Positions 16,068 to 24,993 are shown, counted from the first letter of the stretch. The stretch: DNA of 64,000 bases from Leisingera coralii (GCF_049056525.1 NZ_JBHUPT010000071.1:1-64000), one strand, 5' to 3'. Translations and numbers: made by a program. Notes: generated by a model not told the origin, from the letters alone.

Positions 16068-19000
16068 GTGAAGAATACCAGCTTGCCGCCCGAAACCTCC
16101 GGGGCCCACCGCCGCTCAGCGCAAATTACTGTGCTAACGACACTTTTCTCAGCACTCCCGGCCGCTGCCCTGGCCATCCCCTCGCCGGAGCTGGTGATTG
16201 GCTCGGTGTCTTCGCTGTCGCAGGTGCTGGCGGTTGGAATTGCCATGATTTCCGGTCTCGGCGCTGTCATTGCAGCAAAGCTTGGTTTTACCCCCAAACC
16301 GGGCAGCTCCCCGCGGCGATACCCGGTCAAGCTGATTTCGGTGCTGGTTCTGGCGGCCATGGCGCTGGCGGCTGGCAACTACTGGCAGTATTCCTCGCAT
16401 GCGCAGGCCGAGCTGGCAAGGCTGCAGGCCACATTGACCCGGCCGGCGCAGTTTGACGGCACCACCATCAAGGATGCCACCCTCAAGGAGACCAGCTTCT
16501 CCAAGCAGGAGAACCATCCGCTGGCGATGAGCACGGCGGACGCGGCGGCGGCGCTGGAGGATGGCTCCACCATCTTCTACGACATCCGCGAAACCGGCGA
16601 GAACGCCATGGGCACCCTGCCCGGCGCCACCCATATCCGCTTCCCGGACTTCCTGGAGACCCGCCCGGTGCAGCCGGGGCAGAAGGTCGTGCTGTTCTGC
16701 CACAATGGTAACCGCAGCTCGGAAACCTGCGCCAAGCTGGCGGCGATGGGCATCGACTGCAGCTTCATCGCCGGCGGCATCGAGAAATGGATCGTCGAGG
16801 GGCGCGAGTTTTCCGACAAGGATGTGAAGACCCTCTCCGACCTGCGTGCGATCCCGGAATACCCGGGCAGGGACGTGCTGCTCAGCACCGACGACTTCAA
16901 GACCCTGCTGACCACCGAGGACCTGCAGATCGTCGACACCCGCTACCCCGGCGATTTCGAAGCGGGCCACTTGCCCGGCGCCATCAACATCCCGATCCGC
17001 AAGATGACCACCGCCGACCTGATGGACCGCATCGCGGAGCTGGACCCGAACAAACCCACCATCGCCGCCTGCTATGACCGCCGCAGCTGCTTCATGAGCC
17101 AGGTGCTGGGTCTGGAGCTGTCGCAGCAGGGCATCGATTTCCTGGGCCGCTACACCCTGCCGTGGGAGTATTTCGTCGCGCCCAAGCCGAAACCGCATGT
17201 GCAGGAGTGGCTGGCAGACCAGCAGACCGGCCTGTGGGACCAGGCGATCTCGGCCCTGGCAGCCGCCTTGCTGTGGGTGCATGAGCGCAGCCATATCCTG
17301 CTGGGCCTGCTGGCGCTGTCCATCGCGACCCGCCTCCTGGTGCTGCCGGTGGCGCTGAAATCAGAACGCGACCAGATCATCACCAATGAAACCGCGGATG
17401 AGATGAAGGCGCTGAAAGAAAAACTGGCCCATGACCCGGTGCGCAAGGCACGCGCGGTGCAAGCGTTCTACGCCGACAAGGGCCTGACCCCGATGAAGAA
17501 CCTCACCGCGCTATTGTTCCTGCCGGTGATGATGCTGGGCGTCTCCGCGGCTCAAGAAGCCAGCGCCTCGCTGCAAACCCCGTTCCTGTGGATGGCTGAC
17601 CTCGGCGCCGCTGACCCGCTGTTCATCCTGCCGGTGCTGTTCTGCGCGCTCGCTGCCGTCTACCTGCTGTGGGCCGTGGCCAAGACCCCGCGCCAGAAAA
17701 CGCTGTGGATGGTGCTCGGCATGCCTGCGCTCTTTGCGATGGTGTTCACCCTGACAGCCGCCGCAAACGCCTATCTCTGCTTCAGCCTGACGCTGCTACT
17801 GGTGCAGCGCGCCTACGTCACCGGCATGCACCGCAAGCTGGGCGAAGCACTGTCCCTGCGCGCCCACAAGCGCCGCCTCGCCAAACTGCCGCGCGGCGTG
17901 ATCCCGATGGGCTACACCGAGGAGCTGGAGCACGCCGGAAACAAGGCGCTGCGCCTGTCGATCCTGCGCAACGCAGGCCTGCCGGTGCCCGGCGGCGTGA
18001 TCGTGCGCTCCGATGCGATCCACGATTACCGCGAAATGTCCGAGGCCAGGAAAGACGCCTTTGCAGCACAGGTCTTTGCCCTTGCAGGCGGCAAACCGGT
18101 TGCCGTGCGCTCCTCCGCCAGCAACGAGGACGGCCACGACCAGAGCTTTGCCGGCGTCTTTGAATCGGTGCTGGACGTGACCGCAGAGACCATGCGCGCC
18201 GCGCTGGACGAGGTGGTGGAAAGCTTCTCCTCAGAACGCGCCGCCAGCTACTCCAGCGAGGGCGACAGCACCGACCAAGGCAATATCGTGGTGCAGGAGA
18301 TGGTGCAGGCGGAATACGCAGGCGTCCTGTTCACCCAGGACCCGATGGCGCCCGGCATGGCGATGATCGAATGGGTCGAAGGCTGCGGCGAGGATCTGGT
18401 GTCCGGCCGCGTCACCCCGACGTCCTTGCGCTTTGGCCGCTACACCGGCCTGCCCGCGGCGCAAGACCAGGACCAGACCCTGGACATGGCGCCGCTGCTG
18501 GCCCTCGGGCGTCAGATCGAGCAGACCTTCGGCTGCCCGCAGGACGTCGAATGGGCCTATGCAAACGGCCAGTTCCAGATCGTGCAAAGCCGCGACATCA
18601 CCACGCTGTCCTTGGGCACCGAGCGGGAACAGACCCGCCTGGCAGAATGGCGCGACCTGCTGGACCGCTACGCGGACGCAGACCCGGATCAGGCCATTCT
18701 GGAACAGGACGAAATGTCCGAGGTCCTGCCCCGCCCCACCCCGCTCTCCTTCTCGCTGATGAGCGAGCTGTGGGCACCGGGCGGCAGCGTTGACCTGGCC
18801 TGCCGCGAATTGGGCGTGCCCTACGGCCTGCCCGAGGGGCGCGACGGCCATCTGGTCAACCTGTTCGGCAAGACCTACGTCGATGTGGCGCTGAAACAGG
18901 GCATGACCCTGAAACTCACCGCCGCCAAGGCCAAGCAGCTGCGGAAGCAGGCGCATCCGATGATCACCCGCTTCCGCGGCCAGGTGATGCCGGAGCTGCG

Positions 19001-20102
19001 CAACAAGCTGGCGATCTGGAAGGCGGTGGATTACGCCGCCCTGCCCCAGGACAAGCTCCTGGAGGCGATCTCCACCCTCAAGGACATGTTCATCCGCGAG
19101 GTCTATCTGGAGGCCGAGAAGATCAACATCCTGGCGGGCTTCACCATGGGCGAGGCTGGCGCTGCTGCGGCCGGCGACCCGGCGCTGCGCGCCCACCTGA
19201 TGCACGCGGAACTGCCCAACGCGCCTTCCGGCCTGCTGGCCTCCTGCACCGGCAAGGACGCCCAGGCCCGCGCCATGCAGCTGATGGGCCACCGCTCGAT
19301 CTTCGACTACGAGCTCAGCTCGCCCCGCTATGCCGAGGCACCGGCACTGCTGAACTCCCTGCTCGACAGTTCGGTGGAGCCGATCGGCCAGGTGCCGGTC
19401 CCGGCCAACCTGCCGGATGAGCTGGACGATACCATCGGCATCGCCATCGCCTATCAGGACCTCAAGGAACAGGCCAAGCACGAGGCGCTGCGCGTCGTCG
19501 CCGAACTGCGCCGCGCCCTCATGGCACTTGGCCAGACCAGCGGGCTGGAGGATCTGGTGTTCAGCCTGACCTTCGAGGAGGTCCTCTCCGGCGACTGGTC
19601 CGCACCAGCCCGGCTGCGCGATCTGGCCGAGGCGCGCGCCGCCAAGGAAGCCCTGCGCAAGAAATCCGCGCCCACCGATGTCAGCCTCACCCTGCGCGAC
19701 TGCGAGCTCTTGTCGCTCGGCGCCCAGGCCCAGACGGGCGACGGCACCATGGGCGGCACCTGCGTCGCGGGCAGCGGCAGCGCCACCGCCCGGGTGTTCT
19801 GGATGGAGGACGACAGCTGCATCGACCCCGCCGCCTTCGCAGACTTCCAGGACGGCGACATCCTGGTCTGCCGCATGGTCAACCCAGCCTGGCTGCCGTG
19901 GGTCCAGCGCTCCGGCGCGGTGCTGTCCGAGGTCGGCGGCTGGCTCAGCCACATGGCCATCGTCGCCCGCGAAAAGGACGTGCTGATGCTGGTCGCCTGC
20001 AAGGGCCTCGACAGCCTGAGCCACGGCGAGCGGATCACGGTCAGCGAAGACGGCAGCATCCTGCCGCTGGAGGAGAAAGGCCTCAAGGTGGTGTCCGCCT
20101 GA
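16068..20102 (+). CDS. rhodanese-rhodanese-YidC-like-dikinase membrane fusion protein
   Basis: 1344 residues from GTG 16068 (AGGA 7 nt upstream; ATG 16035 lacks one). Order: N-terminal membrane spans (about 10-110); rhodanese 1 with active-site loop CHNGNRSS (Cys211); rhodanese 2 with CYDRRSC (Cys335); a multispan region (about 395-590) resembling YidC/Oxa1 (ATRLLVLPVALKSERDQ, an Ala/Lys helix, then MKNLTALLFLPVMML); an ATP-grasp PEP-synthase-type domain (from about 620; VAVRSSASNEDGHDQSFAGVF); a helical middle with EVLPRPTPLSFSL; and a C-terminal phosphohistidine domain with His1295 in GGWLSHMAIVARE. The C-terminal PEP barrel of PpsA is absent, so the last half follows the ATP-grasp/substrate/His order of rifampin phosphotransferase. 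It probably phosphorylates an unknown substrate at the membrane, coupled to sulfur transfer. Confidence 0.8.
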   Translation: MKNTSLPPETSGAHRRSAQITVLTTLFSALPAAALAIPSPELVIGSVSSLSQVLAVGIAMISGLGAVIAAKLGFTPKPGSSPRRYPVKLISVLVLAAMALAAGNYWQYSSHAQAELARLQATLTRPAQFDGTTIKDATLKETSFSKQENHPLAMSTADAAAALEDGSTIFYDIRETGENAMGTLPGATHIRFPDFLETRPVQPGQKVVLFCHNGNRSSETCAKLAAMGIDCSFIAGGIEKWIVEGREFSDKDVKTLSDLRAIPEYPGRDVLLSTDDFKTLLTTEDLQIVDTRYPGDFEAGHLPGAINIPIRKMTTADLMDRIAELDPNKPTIAACYDRRSCFMSQVLGLELSQQGIDFLGRYTLPWEYFVAPKPKPHVQEWLADQQTGLWDQAISALAAALLWVHERSHILLGLLALSIATRLLVLPVALKSERDQIITNETADEMKALKEKLAHDPVRKARAVQAFYADKGLTPMKNLTALLFLPVMMLGVSAAQEASASLQTPFLWMADLGAADPLFILPVLFCALAAVYLLWAVAKTPRQKTLWMVLGMPALFAMVFTLTAAANAYLCFSLTLLLVQRAYVTGMHRKLGEALSLRAHKRRLAKLPRGVIPMGYTEELEHAGNKALRLSILRNAGLPVPGGVIVRSDAIHDYREMSEARKDAFAAQVFALAGGKPVAVRSSASNEDGHDQSFAGVFESVLDVTAETMRAALDEVVESFSSERAASYSSEGDSTDQGNIVVQEMVQAEYAGVLFTQDPMAPGMAMIEWVEGCGEDLVSGRVTPTSLRFGRYTGLPAAQDQDQTLDMAPLLALGRQIEQTFGCPQDVEWAYANGQFQIVQSRDITTLSLGTEREQTRLAEWRDLLDRYADADPDQAILEQDEMSEVLPRPTPLSFSLMSELWAPGGSVDLACRELGVPYGLPEGRDGHLVNLFGKTYVDVALKQGMTLKLTAAKAKQLRKQAHPMITRFRGQVMPELRNKLAIWKAVDYAALPQDKLLEAISTLKDMFIREVYLEAEKINILAGFTMGEAGAAAAGDPALRAHLMHAELPNAPSGLLASCTGKDAQARAMQLMGHRSIFDYELSSPRYAEAPALLNSLLDSSVEPIGQVPVPANLPDELDDTIGIAIAYQDLKEQAKHEALRVVAELRRALMALGQTSGLEDLVFSLTFEEVLSGDWSAPARLRDLAEARAAKEALRKKSAPTDVSLTLRDCELLSLGAQAQTGDGTMGGTCVAGSGSATARVFWMEDDSCIDPAAFADFQDGDILVCRMVNPAWLPWVQRSGAVLSEVGGWLSHMAIVAREKDVLMLVACKGLDSLSHGERITVSEDGSILPLEEKGLKVVSA

Positions 20103-20127
20103 TCACGGCAAGTAAACTGAATGCAGA

Positions 20128-20160
20128 ACACCCGCCGCCCGGTGCAGCGGGTGTTTTTGT
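20128..20160 (+). terminator. rho-independent terminator
   Basis: Stem ACACCCGC (20128-20135)/GCGGGTGT (20147-20154) followed by TTTTGT, 25 nt after the fusion gene's stop. Confidence 0.85.
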
Positions 20161-20175
20161 GCTGAACATCAGGGC

Positions 20176-20250
20176 CGCGCCCGACCCTGGGTGGGTGCGA
20201 ATGCGCCCTCCCGGGGGGAGGGTCGGGCGCGGGCCGGGCCTTTAGCCCGT
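20176..20250. repeat. REP-like GC-rich hairpin element, related to copies 1 and 2
   Basis: Long stem CGCGCCCGACCC/GGGTCGGGCGCG followed by a second GGGCC..GGCCC-type hairpin. It has the two-hairpin plan of the elements at 3118 and 4534 but a different sequence, so it is a relative or analogue. Confidence 0.4.
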
Positions 20251-20326
20251 GCCAAAGGGTTTAACTCCAGCTCTTGTGCTCATGGCAAAGATTGCCATAT
20301 CCTGTTGCGGCGAAAGGAGCCCGCCC

Positions 20327-20563
20327 ATGGCCACCATGAACGTATCCCTGCCGGACCAGATGAAGGACTGGGTCGAGGAACAGGCCCGCACCGGCACCTA
20401 TGCCAATTCCAGCGACTATGTCCGCGACCTGATCCGCCGCGACCAGGCCCGTGCCACCGCCATTGCCGAGCTGCAGACCGCCATCGACGCAGGCCTGGCC
20501 AGCGGCCCGGCAGAGGCGCTGACGGCGCAGGACTTCAAGGCCGCCATGCGCCGCAATGGCTGA
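20327..20563 (+). CDS. parD: ParD-type antitoxin
   Basis: 78 residues from ATG 20327 with AAAGGAG 7 nt upstream. Ribbon-helix-helix N-terminus (MNVSLPDQMKDWVEEQ) followed by SSDYVRDLIRRDQ, the CC2985/ParD antitoxin signature; the C-terminal half would wrap the toxin. The gene overlaps the ParE-type toxin gene by 8 nt. The complex normally represses its own operon. On a plasmid-type replicon it would act as post-segregational stabiliser. Confidence 0.9.
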   Translation: MATMNVSLPDQMKDWVEEQARTGTYANSSDYVRDLIRRDQARATAIAELQTAIDAGLASGPAEALTAQDFKAAMRRNG

Positions 20564-20858
20564 GGCACGCTGGCGGATCCGCCCCGCCGCCCGCGCCGAT
20601 CTCGCCGCCATCTGGCGGTATGGCCTGGAAACCTGGGGCGAGGCGCAGGCGGACGCCTATGCCGACAGCCTGTTTGCCCTGTTCGGCCTGCTGGCGGACT
20701 TCCCGGAACTGGCCCGAGAACGCCCGGAATTCACCCCGCCCGTCCGCATCCACCCGTCGAGCGCGCATCTGGTGATCTACCGGCTGGAGCAGGGCCGCCC
20801 CGGCATCATCCGCATCCTGCACGCCCGCCAGGACCTGATGGCCTTCCTGTCCGAGTAG
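20556..20858 (+). CDS. parE: ParE-type toxin (RelE/ParE superfamily)
   Basis: 100 residues. RIRPAARADLAAIWRYGLETWGEAQAD is the canonical ParE start, and the C-terminal IYRLEQGRPGIIRILHARQDL matches the family's final strands (HxRQD). Family toxins inhibit DNA gyrase. It is translationally coupled to the antitoxin upstream and looks intact. Confidence 0.9.
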   Translation: MAEARWRIRPAARADLAAIWRYGLETWGEAQADAYADSLFALFGLLADFPELARERPEFTPPVRIHPSSAHLVIYRLEQGRPGIIRILHARQDLMAFLSE

Positions 20859-20877
20859 GGTGGGCAATCTGCCCGCC
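20855..20877. repeat. short palindromic repeat GTAGGGTGGGCAATCTGCCC, copy 1
   Basis: Palindromic GGGTGGGC-AATCT-GCCCGCC immediately at the parE stop codon. A near-identical copy (GCCCACC arm) is at 28192-28214 inside the parS array. Confidence 0.55.
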
Positions 20878-20937
20878 ATTCCCGGGCCGCGTCAAAACAC
20901 CCGTTCCACCCTTGCCATTTTCCGCACATCTGCTCTG

Positions 20938-21858
20938 ATGCGGCACATGGACCCGCATCTCGACCCCCGGAAAACCGCCCGGCTGATCCAGCACCTCAAG
21001 GACCAGATGGACACCCTGCCGCCCAAGCTGAAAGCGGCGGCGAAATACGTGATCGACAACCCCGGCGACTTCGGCCTCGATACCGTGCGCACCTCGGCCG
21101 AGAGGACCGGCATCAGCGCCAACGGCTTTGTCCGCCTTGCCCAGCACCTAGGCTATGACACGTTCGAGGCCTTCCGCGCCCCCTTCCGCGCCGCCCTCAC
21201 CACCACGCATGAGGCCGACCTCGGCCAGGACTGGCTGGAGCGCATGGGCACCGAAGGCCCCGCCGGCGCGCTGCAAGCCGCTGCCGCCCGCAACCAGCTC
21301 AACATCACTTCCCGCTCGCTGCGGCTGATGACGGCCGAACGGACGCAGGCCATCGTGGACACGCTGCTGTCCGCGCGCCGCAGCTATGTCACCGCCACCC
21401 GCTCCTCTTACGCGCTGGCCTATTACTTCCACTACGTCGGCCGGATGGCGCTGCCGGGGCTGGAGCTGGTGCCCCGCCACATGGGCGCCGCGCTGGACGA
21501 TCTTCTGGACATCGGCCCCGGGGACTGCCTGATCGCCGTCACCTTCGCCCCCTACTCCGCCGGCACCATCCAGGCGCTGCGGCTGGCGGGCGAACGCGGC
21601 GCATCGGTGATCCTGATTTCCGACAGCGAGGTCATTGCGCCCGGCATCCGCACCGATCACGTGCTGGCGGTGGCCGCCAACTCGCTGCACCCGTTCGGCG
21701 CCATCGGCGGCGCAATGGCGGTGCTGGAATGCCTGCTCACCCATCTGATCGACGCCGGCGGCGAGGACGCCCGGCGGCGGATCGAGGCCTATGACGCCCT
21801 GCGCCAGGACAGCGGCGCCTATTGGAGCGGCCCGAAACTGCCGCGGGTGGGGGGCTGA
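20938..21858 (+). CDS. RpiR/MurR-family transcriptional regulator
   Basis: About 306 residues if the start is ATG 20938 (MRHMDPHLDPRK); no Shine-Dalgarno is visible, so 20947 or an earlier in-frame start remain possible. N-terminal HTH_6 domain (LPPKLKAAAKYVIDNPGDFGLDTVRTSAERTGISANGFVRLAQHLGY) and a C-terminal SIS sugar-isomerase domain (about 120-290; GPGDCLIAVTFAPYSAGTIQALRLA). Family members sense phosphosugars or related metabolites. No adjacent target operon is evident. Confidence 0.85.
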   Translation: MRHMDPHLDPRKTARLIQHLKDQMDTLPPKLKAAAKYVIDNPGDFGLDTVRTSAERTGISANGFVRLAQHLGYDTFEAFRAPFRAALTTTHEADLGQDWLERMGTEGPAGALQAAAARNQLNITSRSLRLMTAERTQAIVDTLLSARRSYVTATRSSYALAYYFHYVGRMALPGLELVPRHMGAALDDLLDIGPGDCLIAVTFAPYSAGTIQALRLAGERGASVILISDSEVIAPGIRTDHVLAVAANSLHPFGAIGGAMAVLECLLTHLIDAGGEDARRRIEAYDALRQDSGAYWSGPKLPRVGG

Positions 21859-21876
21859 CCCCCCTGCCCCGCGCCC

Positions 21877-22311
21877 TCAGACATCCCCGTCAATGAACGG
21901 GTTCTGCGCCTCATATTCATCCCGTGTGACCCGCTTGTGATCGCCCTCCAGCCGCACCGCCGCCATCGCCCGGTCGGCATAGATCTCCGACCGCAGCGGC
22001 CAGTCCAGCGCCGCGTCAAACAGCCCCGGCATCAGGTCATAGGCAGTGTTTTCCCCGTCCGTGTCCCGCATCCACAGATGCGACCCGCAGGTGCTGCAAA
22101 AGGCCCGCTCGGCAAAAGCGGTGGAGTGATAGCGGGTCACCGGCCCCTCAACCGTCACCGCCTCCGCAGCCGCCCCGAAACACAGGAACAGACCGCCGGT
22201 CCAGCGCTGGCACATGCGGCAATGGCAGGCGCCGGACCGCGGGTCATGCGCTCCCTCAACTTGGATCTTCACCGCGCCGCACAGGCAGCGGCCTTCCAGA
22301 ACGTCACTCAT
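21877..22311 (-). CDS. GFA family (CENP-V/GFA domain) protein
   Basis: 144 residues from ATG 22311 with AAGGAGG 6 nt upstream. Zinc-binding cysteines in the family order: CLCGAV, CHCRMC, then CSTCGSHLW. The family includes so-called glutathione-dependent formaldehyde-activating enzymes, but most members have no proven reaction. Single gene. Confidence 0.88.
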   Translation of the reverse strand: MSDVLEGRCLCGAVKIQVEGAHDPRSGACHCRMCQRWTGGLFLCFGAAAEAVTVEGPVTRYHSTAFAERAFCSTCGSHLWMRDTDGENTAYDLMPGLFDAALDWPLRSEIYADRAMAAVRLEGDHKRVTRDEYEAQNPFIDGDV

Positions 22312-22378
22312 CACAGACCTCCTTGCCAATACGCCAAGGCTACAGCAATTCAGGTCTCAAAGGGAGGTTTCGCCCGGG

Positions 22379-23653
22379 TTAGAGCCGCAAATCCGCCTCT
22401 TCCGGCGCCAGCACGTATTTCAGGTCATAGACCAGCGCGCCCTCTGACCCCAAGGCGCGGACCGCTTCTGCCCCCATCTCCCGGAACTCCGAATGCGCGA
22501 CCGCCAGCACAACCCCGGCATAGGCCCCCTGCCCCGGCTCCGGCACCAGCGAAATCCCGTATTCCTCCTGCGCCTCTGCCGCATCGGCATGGGGATCGAA
22601 CACATCCACCGCCGCGCCGTATTCCTCAAGGCTGCGCACCACGTCTATCACCCGCGTGTTGCGCAGGTCCGGGCAGTTCTCCTTGAACGTCAGCCCCATC
22701 ACCAGCACCCGCGCGCCGGCCACCGGCAGGCCGCGCTTCAGCATTGCCTTGACCATCTCGCCGGCCACATAGGCACCCATGCCGTCATTCAGCCGCCGCC
22801 CGGCCAGCAGGATCTCCGGATGATAGCCCAGCTGCTCCGCCTTGTGGGTCAGGTAATAGGGGTCCACCCCGATGCAGTGCCCGCCCACCAGACCGGGGCG
22901 GAACGGCAGGAAATTCCACTTGGTGCCGGCGGCTTCCAGAACCGCCTGGGTGTCGATCCCCATCCTGTTGAAGATCTTGGCCAGCTCATTCACCAGCGCG
23001 ATATTGATATCCCGCTGGCTGTTCTCGATCACCTTGGCCGCCTCCGCCACCCGGATGCTCGCGGCCTTGTGGGTGCCCGCCGAGACCACCTCGCGGTACA
23101 GCGCATCCACCCGCTCCGCCACCTCGGGCGTCGAGCCGGAGGTGACCTTGACGATATCCTTCAGCCTGCGCGCCTTGTCGCCGGGGTTGATCCGTTCCGG
23201 ACTGTAGCCGGCAAAGAAGTCCCGGTTGAACGTCAGACCCGAGCGCGCCTCCAGAACCGGCACGCAGTCTTCCTCGGTGGCGCCGGGATAGACGGTGGAT
23301 TCATAGATCACCAGATCGCCCGGCTTCAGCACCCCGCCGACGATGGCCGAGGCCGACAGCAAGGGGCTCAGGTCCGGCGTGTGATTGGCATCCACCGGGG
23401 TCGGCACGGTGACAATGTAAATCGAACACTCCGCAATCTCTGCCGGGTCCGAGGTGAACTTCAGGAACTCCGCCGCCGCCAGGTCCTGCGGCTCCAGCTC
23501 GCGGGTGCGGTCCTCGCCCCGGCGCAGCTCGGCGATGCGGCCCGGATCGATGTCAAACCCGATGACCTCCCGGTGCTGCCCGAACGCCGCCGCCAGCGGC
23601 AGCCCCACATAGCCAAGGCCAATGACACAGATCCTGTCCTGCACACCGCTCAT
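22379..23653 (-). CDS. tviB: nucleotide-sugar 6-dehydrogenase (UDP-HexNAc dehydrogenase, WbpO/TviB-like)
   Basis: 424 residues, AAGGAG upstream. NAD-binding Rossmann motif VIGLGYVGLPLAAAFG at 10-25, VTVPTP, ESTVYPG, SPERINPGDK, catalytic Cys in GGHCIGVDPYYL, and C-terminal GLTFKENCPDLRNTR. The combination matches the WbpO/TviB branch that oxidises UDP-GlcNAc or UDP-GalNAc to the uronic acid for capsule, O-antigen or exopolysaccharide. It is alone here, without glycosyltransferases, at the edge of the replication module. Confidence 0.88.
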   Translation of the reverse strand: MSGVQDRICVIGLGYVGLPLAAAFGQHREVIGFDIDPGRIAELRRGEDRTRELEPQDLAAAEFLKFTSDPAEIAECSIYIVTVPTPVDANHTPDLSPLLSASAIVGGVLKPGDLVIYESTVYPGATEEDCVPVLEARSGLTFNRDFFAGYSPERINPGDKARRLKDIVKVTSGSTPEVAERVDALYREVVSAGTHKAASIRVAEAAKVIENSQRDINIALVNELAKIFNRMGIDTQAVLEAAGTKWNFLPFRPGLVGGHCIGVDPYYLTHKAEQLGYHPEILLAGRRLNDGMGAYVAGEMVKAMLKRGLPVAGARVLVMGLTFKENCPDLRNTRVIDVVRSLEEYGAAVDVFDPHADAAEAQEEYGISLVPEPGQGAYAGVVLAVAHSEFREMGAEAVRALGSEGALVYDLKYVLAPEEADLRL

Positions 23654-23758
23654 TCCGGGCTGCTCCTTGTTTCCGCGGGGCTTTCCGGCCAGGCCCCCTG
23701 CCCGCCCACATAAGCCCCTGCCGCCCAGGGGTTCAACCGCAGCGGCGCAGTTTCGGCC

Positions 23759-24442
23759 TCACGCCTCCACAACAATGGCGGAGACTTCGCCATCCACATC
23801 GCGGCACGCCGCCAGCAGCCGCGGCATCAGATGAGACATGACGTAATTCGCATGGAACCGGCTTGGCGCCTTCAGCACCAGACGGCCGCCTGCCCTGCCG
23901 GACCGCTCCAGCCCCTGCACCCAGGACGCATAATTCGCCGGGTCCTCCGCATGCAGCACTGCCTTGGCCAGGCTCCACTCGCTGCCGTCCGAGACATCCG
24001 GTGCAGGCGGCGCCGCCCCGGGCCGCAAGGGCACCACATTGGGTGCAGGCTCGTCCGCGCCTTGCATCCGGTGCTCAAAGTCCGGCCCCACCGCCGCCCA
24101 GCGTTCCTGGGTATCCGCCAGCAGCCGCTCCAGGTCGATGCCGTATTCGGTAACCCGCCCGCGCGCGCCCTGGCGTTTCACCACCAGCCAGCCCATGCCG
24201 CGCAGCTTGGCCATCTCGCGCTTGACCGTGCGCTCGTCCACATCCCACAGCCGGGCGATTTCGCGCTGCCCGACGGCCAGCTCATCCCGCTGCCAGTTGT
24301 AGCGCGCGGTCATCAATGTCATGAAACGCAGCACCAGCTTCTGCGCCGTCTTGCCCTGGCCAAGCGCATAAGCCCCCATCGCCGTGAGGATATCGTATTT
24401 CAGCGCGGAGGCGTTGCGCCCCGCAGGCCGTTTGGCAAGCAT
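23759..24442 (-). CDS. plasmid replication initiator with DnaA N-terminal-like domain
   Basis: 227 residues. The N-terminal half (about 25-110) is a winged-helix-like DNA-binding region (LAVGQREIARLWDVDERTVKREMAKLRGMGWL). The C-terminal third (from about 155) resembles DnaA domain I: W.LAKAVLHAEDPANYASWVQGLE, then LVLKAPSRFHANYVMSHLMPRLL. This arrangement fits the DnaA-like replicase described for Rhodobacterales plasmids. It has no AAA+ ATPase, so it is not chromosomal DnaA. It faces away from parAB across a 551-bp iteron-bearing gap. Confidence 0.8.
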   Translation of the reverse strand: MLAKRPAGRNASALKYDILTAMGAYALGQGKTAQKLVLRFMTLMTARYNWQRDELAVGQREIARLWDVDERTVKREMAKLRGMGWLVVKRQGARGRVTEYGIDLERLLADTQERWAAVGPDFEHRMQGADEPAPNVVPLRPGAAPPAPDVSDGSEWSLAKAVLHAEDPANYASWVQGLERSGRAGGRLVLKAPSRFHANYVMSHLMPRLLAACRDVDGEVSAIVVEA

Positions 24443-24500
24443 TGCTGCCCCCGTTTCTCCCTCCCCTGCCTGTCCAGGCCGGGATATGCTGCCTCATATC

Positions 24501-24522
24501 TTCCCGGGCTGTTTTCCGGGAA
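24501..24522. promoter_or_regulatory. inverted repeat upstream of the replicase gene
   Basis: TTCCCGG-N8-CCGGGAA, perfect 7-bp arms, about 60 bp before the replicase start: a candidate autoregulatory or initiator-binding site. Confidence 0.4.
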
Positions 24523-24848
24523 TTGCGCTGGCCGGTTTCGCTCCGAACTCAACGCTATTCGTTTGTTGTACCCGATTTGCGTCCGGAATTCCGATTCTGT
24601 CAAGCGCTGAGGGAAATTGAATTCAACCCCAATCCCTTTTTCGAAAGAAAAATTGGTATCTATGGTATGGGGGGACATGCAGGGTGTCCCCTATTCCGCC
24701 AGAAATGTCCCCCAATCTGCTGTGTCCGGGCCCGGGGTGTCCCCCTAAATCTGGCGTTCGGACACCGGAAAAACCCAATGAAACGAATCGCTTGGCGCTG
24801 GCCTGCCGAATCGCTCCCGTCCTTATTTCACAGGGCCTTCCGCAGATG

Positions 24849-24864
24849 TGTCCCCGCGGGGACA
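24849..24864. repeat. parS-like palindrome TGTCCCCGCGGGGACA (origin copy)
   Basis: Perfect 16-bp palindrome upstream of parA, separate from the dense array downstream of parB. Confidence 0.8.
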
Positions 24865-24993
24865 GGACGCTGATCCACACCATATTAGCTTTTGCGTTTT
24901 TTGCAAATTCGGCGTAAATGAATATTGAGGCTGAATTAGCGTCCGCAGGAAATGGACGCTGCCAAATAAGAACAACGTGCAGATCGAGGAGCA

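Larger units (their letters stand above)
24443..24993. other. presumptive replication origin with TGTCCCC iterons
   Basis: No convincing gene lies in these 551 bp between the replicase and parA. Seen: inverted repeat TTCCCGG-N8-CCGGGAA (24501-24522) upstream of the replicase; an AT-rich stretch at about 24605-24665 that could unwind; TGTCCCC-type repeats at 24670-24677 (reverse), 24685, 24706 and 24738, plus TGTCCGG at 24723; one full TGTCCCCGCGGGGACA palindrome at 24849; and TGATCCACA (24871-24879), one base from the DnaA box TTATCCACA. This is the layout of an iteron origin beside its initiator gene. Confidence 0.6.

Noticed and set aside
16068..20102. Annotating the fusion as phosphoenolpyruvate synthase
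   Set aside because: The C-terminal PEP/pyruvate-binding barrel is missing and the N-terminal 600 residues are rhodanese and membrane domains.
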